NCBI RefSeq assembly: GCF_003461245.1
Contig: NZ_QTWS01000030.1
Location: forward strand, 1 to 44,077
Direction of reading: 5' to 3'
Length of the DNA: 44,077 nt
From: Blautia sp. AF19-10LB
Lineage (GTDB): Bacteria > Bacillota > Clostridia > Lachnospirales > Lachnospiraceae
Part shown: positions 43,101 through 44,077 of the stretch, piece after piece
Layout of the letters: the number at the start of each line of letters is the position of its first letter
Position numbering within the stretch: the stretch's first letter is position 1
Program-made: the position numbers and the translations under genes
Notes under the pieces: model-generated
The model's database searches: none
Seen by the model: the letters and a program-made list of their open reading frames with translations, nothing else
Told to the model about the DNA's origin: nothing

Positions 43101-44009
43101 TATACTGTTTCGTATCTTGCAGACAAAGAGGAAAATAAGGAAAAGTTCCTCCGCCTTTATGTGGAACCTTCAGATGGGGATGCCATGGTAACGGTACAGA
43201 AAGTAAAAGGTGTTGAGAAAGTATCCATGCCGGTTGTGGCAAACGGAAAAACGAAACGTGTAAATGTATACTGGGAAACAGATGCAAGCGAAGCACAGGT
43301 AAAGATCACGGTAACAGCTGCCGGAAGCGGAAAAACAGACTATCTTCTTACCATACAGCGGAAAGAAAACGTTCCGACACCAACACCTACAGAAGTACCG
43401 GAGGTGTTCGGACCATGGAAAACGATCTCTGCAGCCACGGTATTTTCACCGGCTGTACAGATGCGTACCAGCAACAAGGGCCGCAAGGAAAAGAGGACCG
43501 TCGGCAAAAAACTGACACCTACGATCAAGGTAACGGCTACCCGCATTAAGCTGAAAGTAAAACAGTCTACTTCCAAAATAAAAGTTTCCAGACTTGCAAA
43601 GGGTGATTCCGTTAAAAGCTGGACTTCCAGCAATAAGAAAATCGTTTCTGTAAACAGCAAGGGAACGATGAAAGGCTTGAAAGCCGGAAAAGCCAAAGTG
43701 ACCATTACACTGGCCAGCGGCAAGAAACAGGTCATTTCCGTTACTGTGCAGAAAACAACAGTAAGAACAACAAAGATCACCGGACTGAAATCAAGAGTGA
43801 CCGTTGCAAGAAATAAAAAACTTGCGCTGAAACCGGTCATCAGCCCGATCACTTCCCAGGAGAAAGTTACCTACAGTTCTTCGAATAAGAAGATCGTGAC
43901 GGTAAATTCCAAGGGTGTGATCACCGGAAAGAAAAAGGGAACAGCCTATATCACAGTGAAATCTGGAAAGATCCGCAAAAAAGTAAAAGTAGTAGTTAAA
44001 CAAAAATGA
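40122..44009 (+). CDS. Surface beta-propeller protein with cadherin-like and Big_2-like domains
   Basis: A 1295-residue exported protein. The order is a signal peptide (1-27, cleavage after 'PVYGA'); an acidic linker to about 105; beta-sandwich regions; and a PEGA-like domain (about 365-436, 'FVTDPSDAVVSVYDSKG'). A PQQ-type beta-propeller follows (about 475-866), with repeated blades such as 'GYLYVASGQFIYKIDKNTG', 'GYIYTGTW', 'GYVYFTTKGGYLYRV' and 'GRIYVGVCG'. A cadherin-like domain (about 960-1083) and the Lys-rich Big_2-like module shared with two other proteins of this locus (about 1096-1295) complete it. A surface beta-propeller, BtuG, captures cobalamin in Bacteroides; this protein may be a functional parallel, which is inference. 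GGGAGG precedes the start. It is the last gene of the operon. Confidence 0.8.
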   Translation: MKGRLGKWLAVLLSVSMLAGTAPVYGADISMESDFSSGAAETEAQPDVQEGTEITEEPGDSDVEITEEPETEQPEDAEFSEGEFNGEDQEELVMDGSDDEDSAELTFEDAPFAGENSTKEYLKDLSVYSGYGVKDPLEISRREDLDETYGGKTYTVEIGSSYNSTGFYVTADLGADAPEGSTIRLSACDLDGKTVESEIIATGYTDGKRYNFSNVFTKDNGKRAVYTVTAGTATDSQTYKIVVLRRLDLSMIGCYLPSDTDMAKNLISEFDSAGITRDYDVTVGENTESVKVSAKAFNDKWYGLTVNGQAVSGSNAIEIPLDGSETRITFQMKEDGTYQDPAYQDITYTSTGTYTITVHKKAKSSITFVTDPSDAVVSVYDSKGERVEPSKDASVYDSLYYGDEYTWNVSRHGYISRREKFTVGEETEIQVKLEQQTATQPEITDNDWSSYRNSETNNGITNTSTPASKDTTVQKWSLHLDAKGWDAALTPPLILGGYLYVASGQFIYKIDKNTGDIVQTSEQMHGNMQYAMIPLAYAEGMLFAQIGGGQIQALSATSLKSLWISESLGGQTLSPITYKDGYIYTGTWTSDTTPGSYFCLSVTDEDPSKGDEIKYCTWKYNHKGGFYWTGAYASENYLVFGSDDGAGDAYTSILYSVNTHTGQLIDKRTDMIGDIRSTIVYNNGYVYFTTKGGYLYRVAMNADGTFGAVASYNLGGAATSTPVVYKGRIYVGVCGNGGQYNADGGHHFDVLTESASGLSLAYKVSIPGYPQAAPLLSTAYENQDFNGDGKADGRVYLYFTYNAKPGGIYMLTDEPGQTSGKPKELFRPVLAQQEYCISPICVDRDGTLYYKNDSCYLMALETNGAYLDSVSAEADTGRVSWEKAFQRSEKEHTLRVAENATKVTLTFKAPAGCTLNVNGKASNGTYVADVRSGQADVTVKTTLNGKSRDYIFHLTSGLGNSSLANLVVSTSNTFTDTSKYLTLSPVFDSTKTSYTVSYLADKEENKEKFLRLYVEPSDGDAMVTVQKVKGVEKVSMPVVANGKTKRVNVYWETDASEAQVKITVTAAGSGKTDYLLTIQRKENVPTPTPTEVPEVFGPWKTISAATVFSPAVQMRTSNKGRKEKRTVGKKLTPTIKVTATRIKLKVKQSTSKIKVSRLAKGDSVKSWTSSNKKIVSVNSKGTMKGLKAGKAKVTITLASGKKQVISVTVQKTTVRTTKITGLKSRVTVARNKKLALKPVISPITSQEKVTYSSSNKKIVTVNSKGVITGKKKGTAYITVKSGKIRKKVKVVVKQK

Positions 44010-44077
44010 TTTAAGCAGGGGGCTGTCGGGAAATATGAACCGCTCCCCGTCAAGTAGACAATTGAAAAAATACAAAT

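Overview
The window looks like a gut Bacillota chromosome or integrated element, most likely a Lachnospiraceae-type Clostridia. The reasons are strong AGGAGG ribosome-binding sites, moderate GC, large Cna/SpaA and BspA-type surface proteins, a class B sortase with an SPKTG-type anchor, ECF transport and cobalamin riboswitches. No species can be named from the sequence alone. Nearly all real genes are on the + strand.

Region 1 (about 1-9.4 kb) is an accessory DNA-maintenance module of the sort carried by integrative conjugative elements. It holds an S1-domain RNA-binding protein, a small zinc-finger protein, two small membrane proteins, a cold-shock protein, a DUF932-like protein, several unrecognised proteins, an ERF-type single-strand annealing protein and a CHC2/Toprim primase-like protein. 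Small hairpin terminators punctuate it, and a strong one closes it at 9389-9434. No integrase, relaxase or att site is visible, so the mobile-element reading is an inference.

Region 2 (9.5-17.0 kb) is a cell-wall-anchoring pair. It consists of a ~2170-residue adhesin with a probable thioester domain, 14 SpaA/Cna-B repeats and an SPKTG anchor, followed by its probable class B sortase. Both genes are followed by hairpin terminators.

Region 3 (17.2-26.2 kb) starts with a consensus-like promoter and a recognisable cobalamin riboswitch. It encodes four exported proteins: a small protein with a divergent DUF4430 (transcobalamin C-terminal-like) domain, a leucine-rich-repeat surface protein, a 1720-residue surface protein with two DUF4430-like domains, and a DUF4430 lipoprotein.

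Region 4 (26.2-44.0 kb) has a near-perfect sigma-A promoter and a second, divergent cobalamin riboswitch. These lead an apparently uninterrupted ~17.5-kb operon. Its genes, in order, are a cytosolic LRR protein, EcfT, a fused double EcfA ATPase, an S component, a CbiR-like TIM-barrel enzyme, a lipoprotein with an alpha/alpha-toroid fold like the transcobalamin alpha domain, a MoxR ATPase, a DUF58 protein, a transglutaminase-like membrane protein, a membrane-anchored DUF4430 protein, a proline-rich surface protein and a beta-propeller surface protein.

Read together, regions 3 and 4 look like a Gram-positive cobamide capture, import and remodelling system. The two halves of the vertebrate transcobalamin/intrinsic-factor architecture (alpha-toroid and DUF4430 beta domain) sit on separate surface proteins. 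They would feed a dedicated ECF transporter, and a CbiR-like enzyme may remodel the imported cobamide. The riboswitches and transporter are well supported. Extracellular cobamide binding and the roles of MoxR/DUF58/transglutaminase, the LRR proteins and the beta-propeller are inferences from context.
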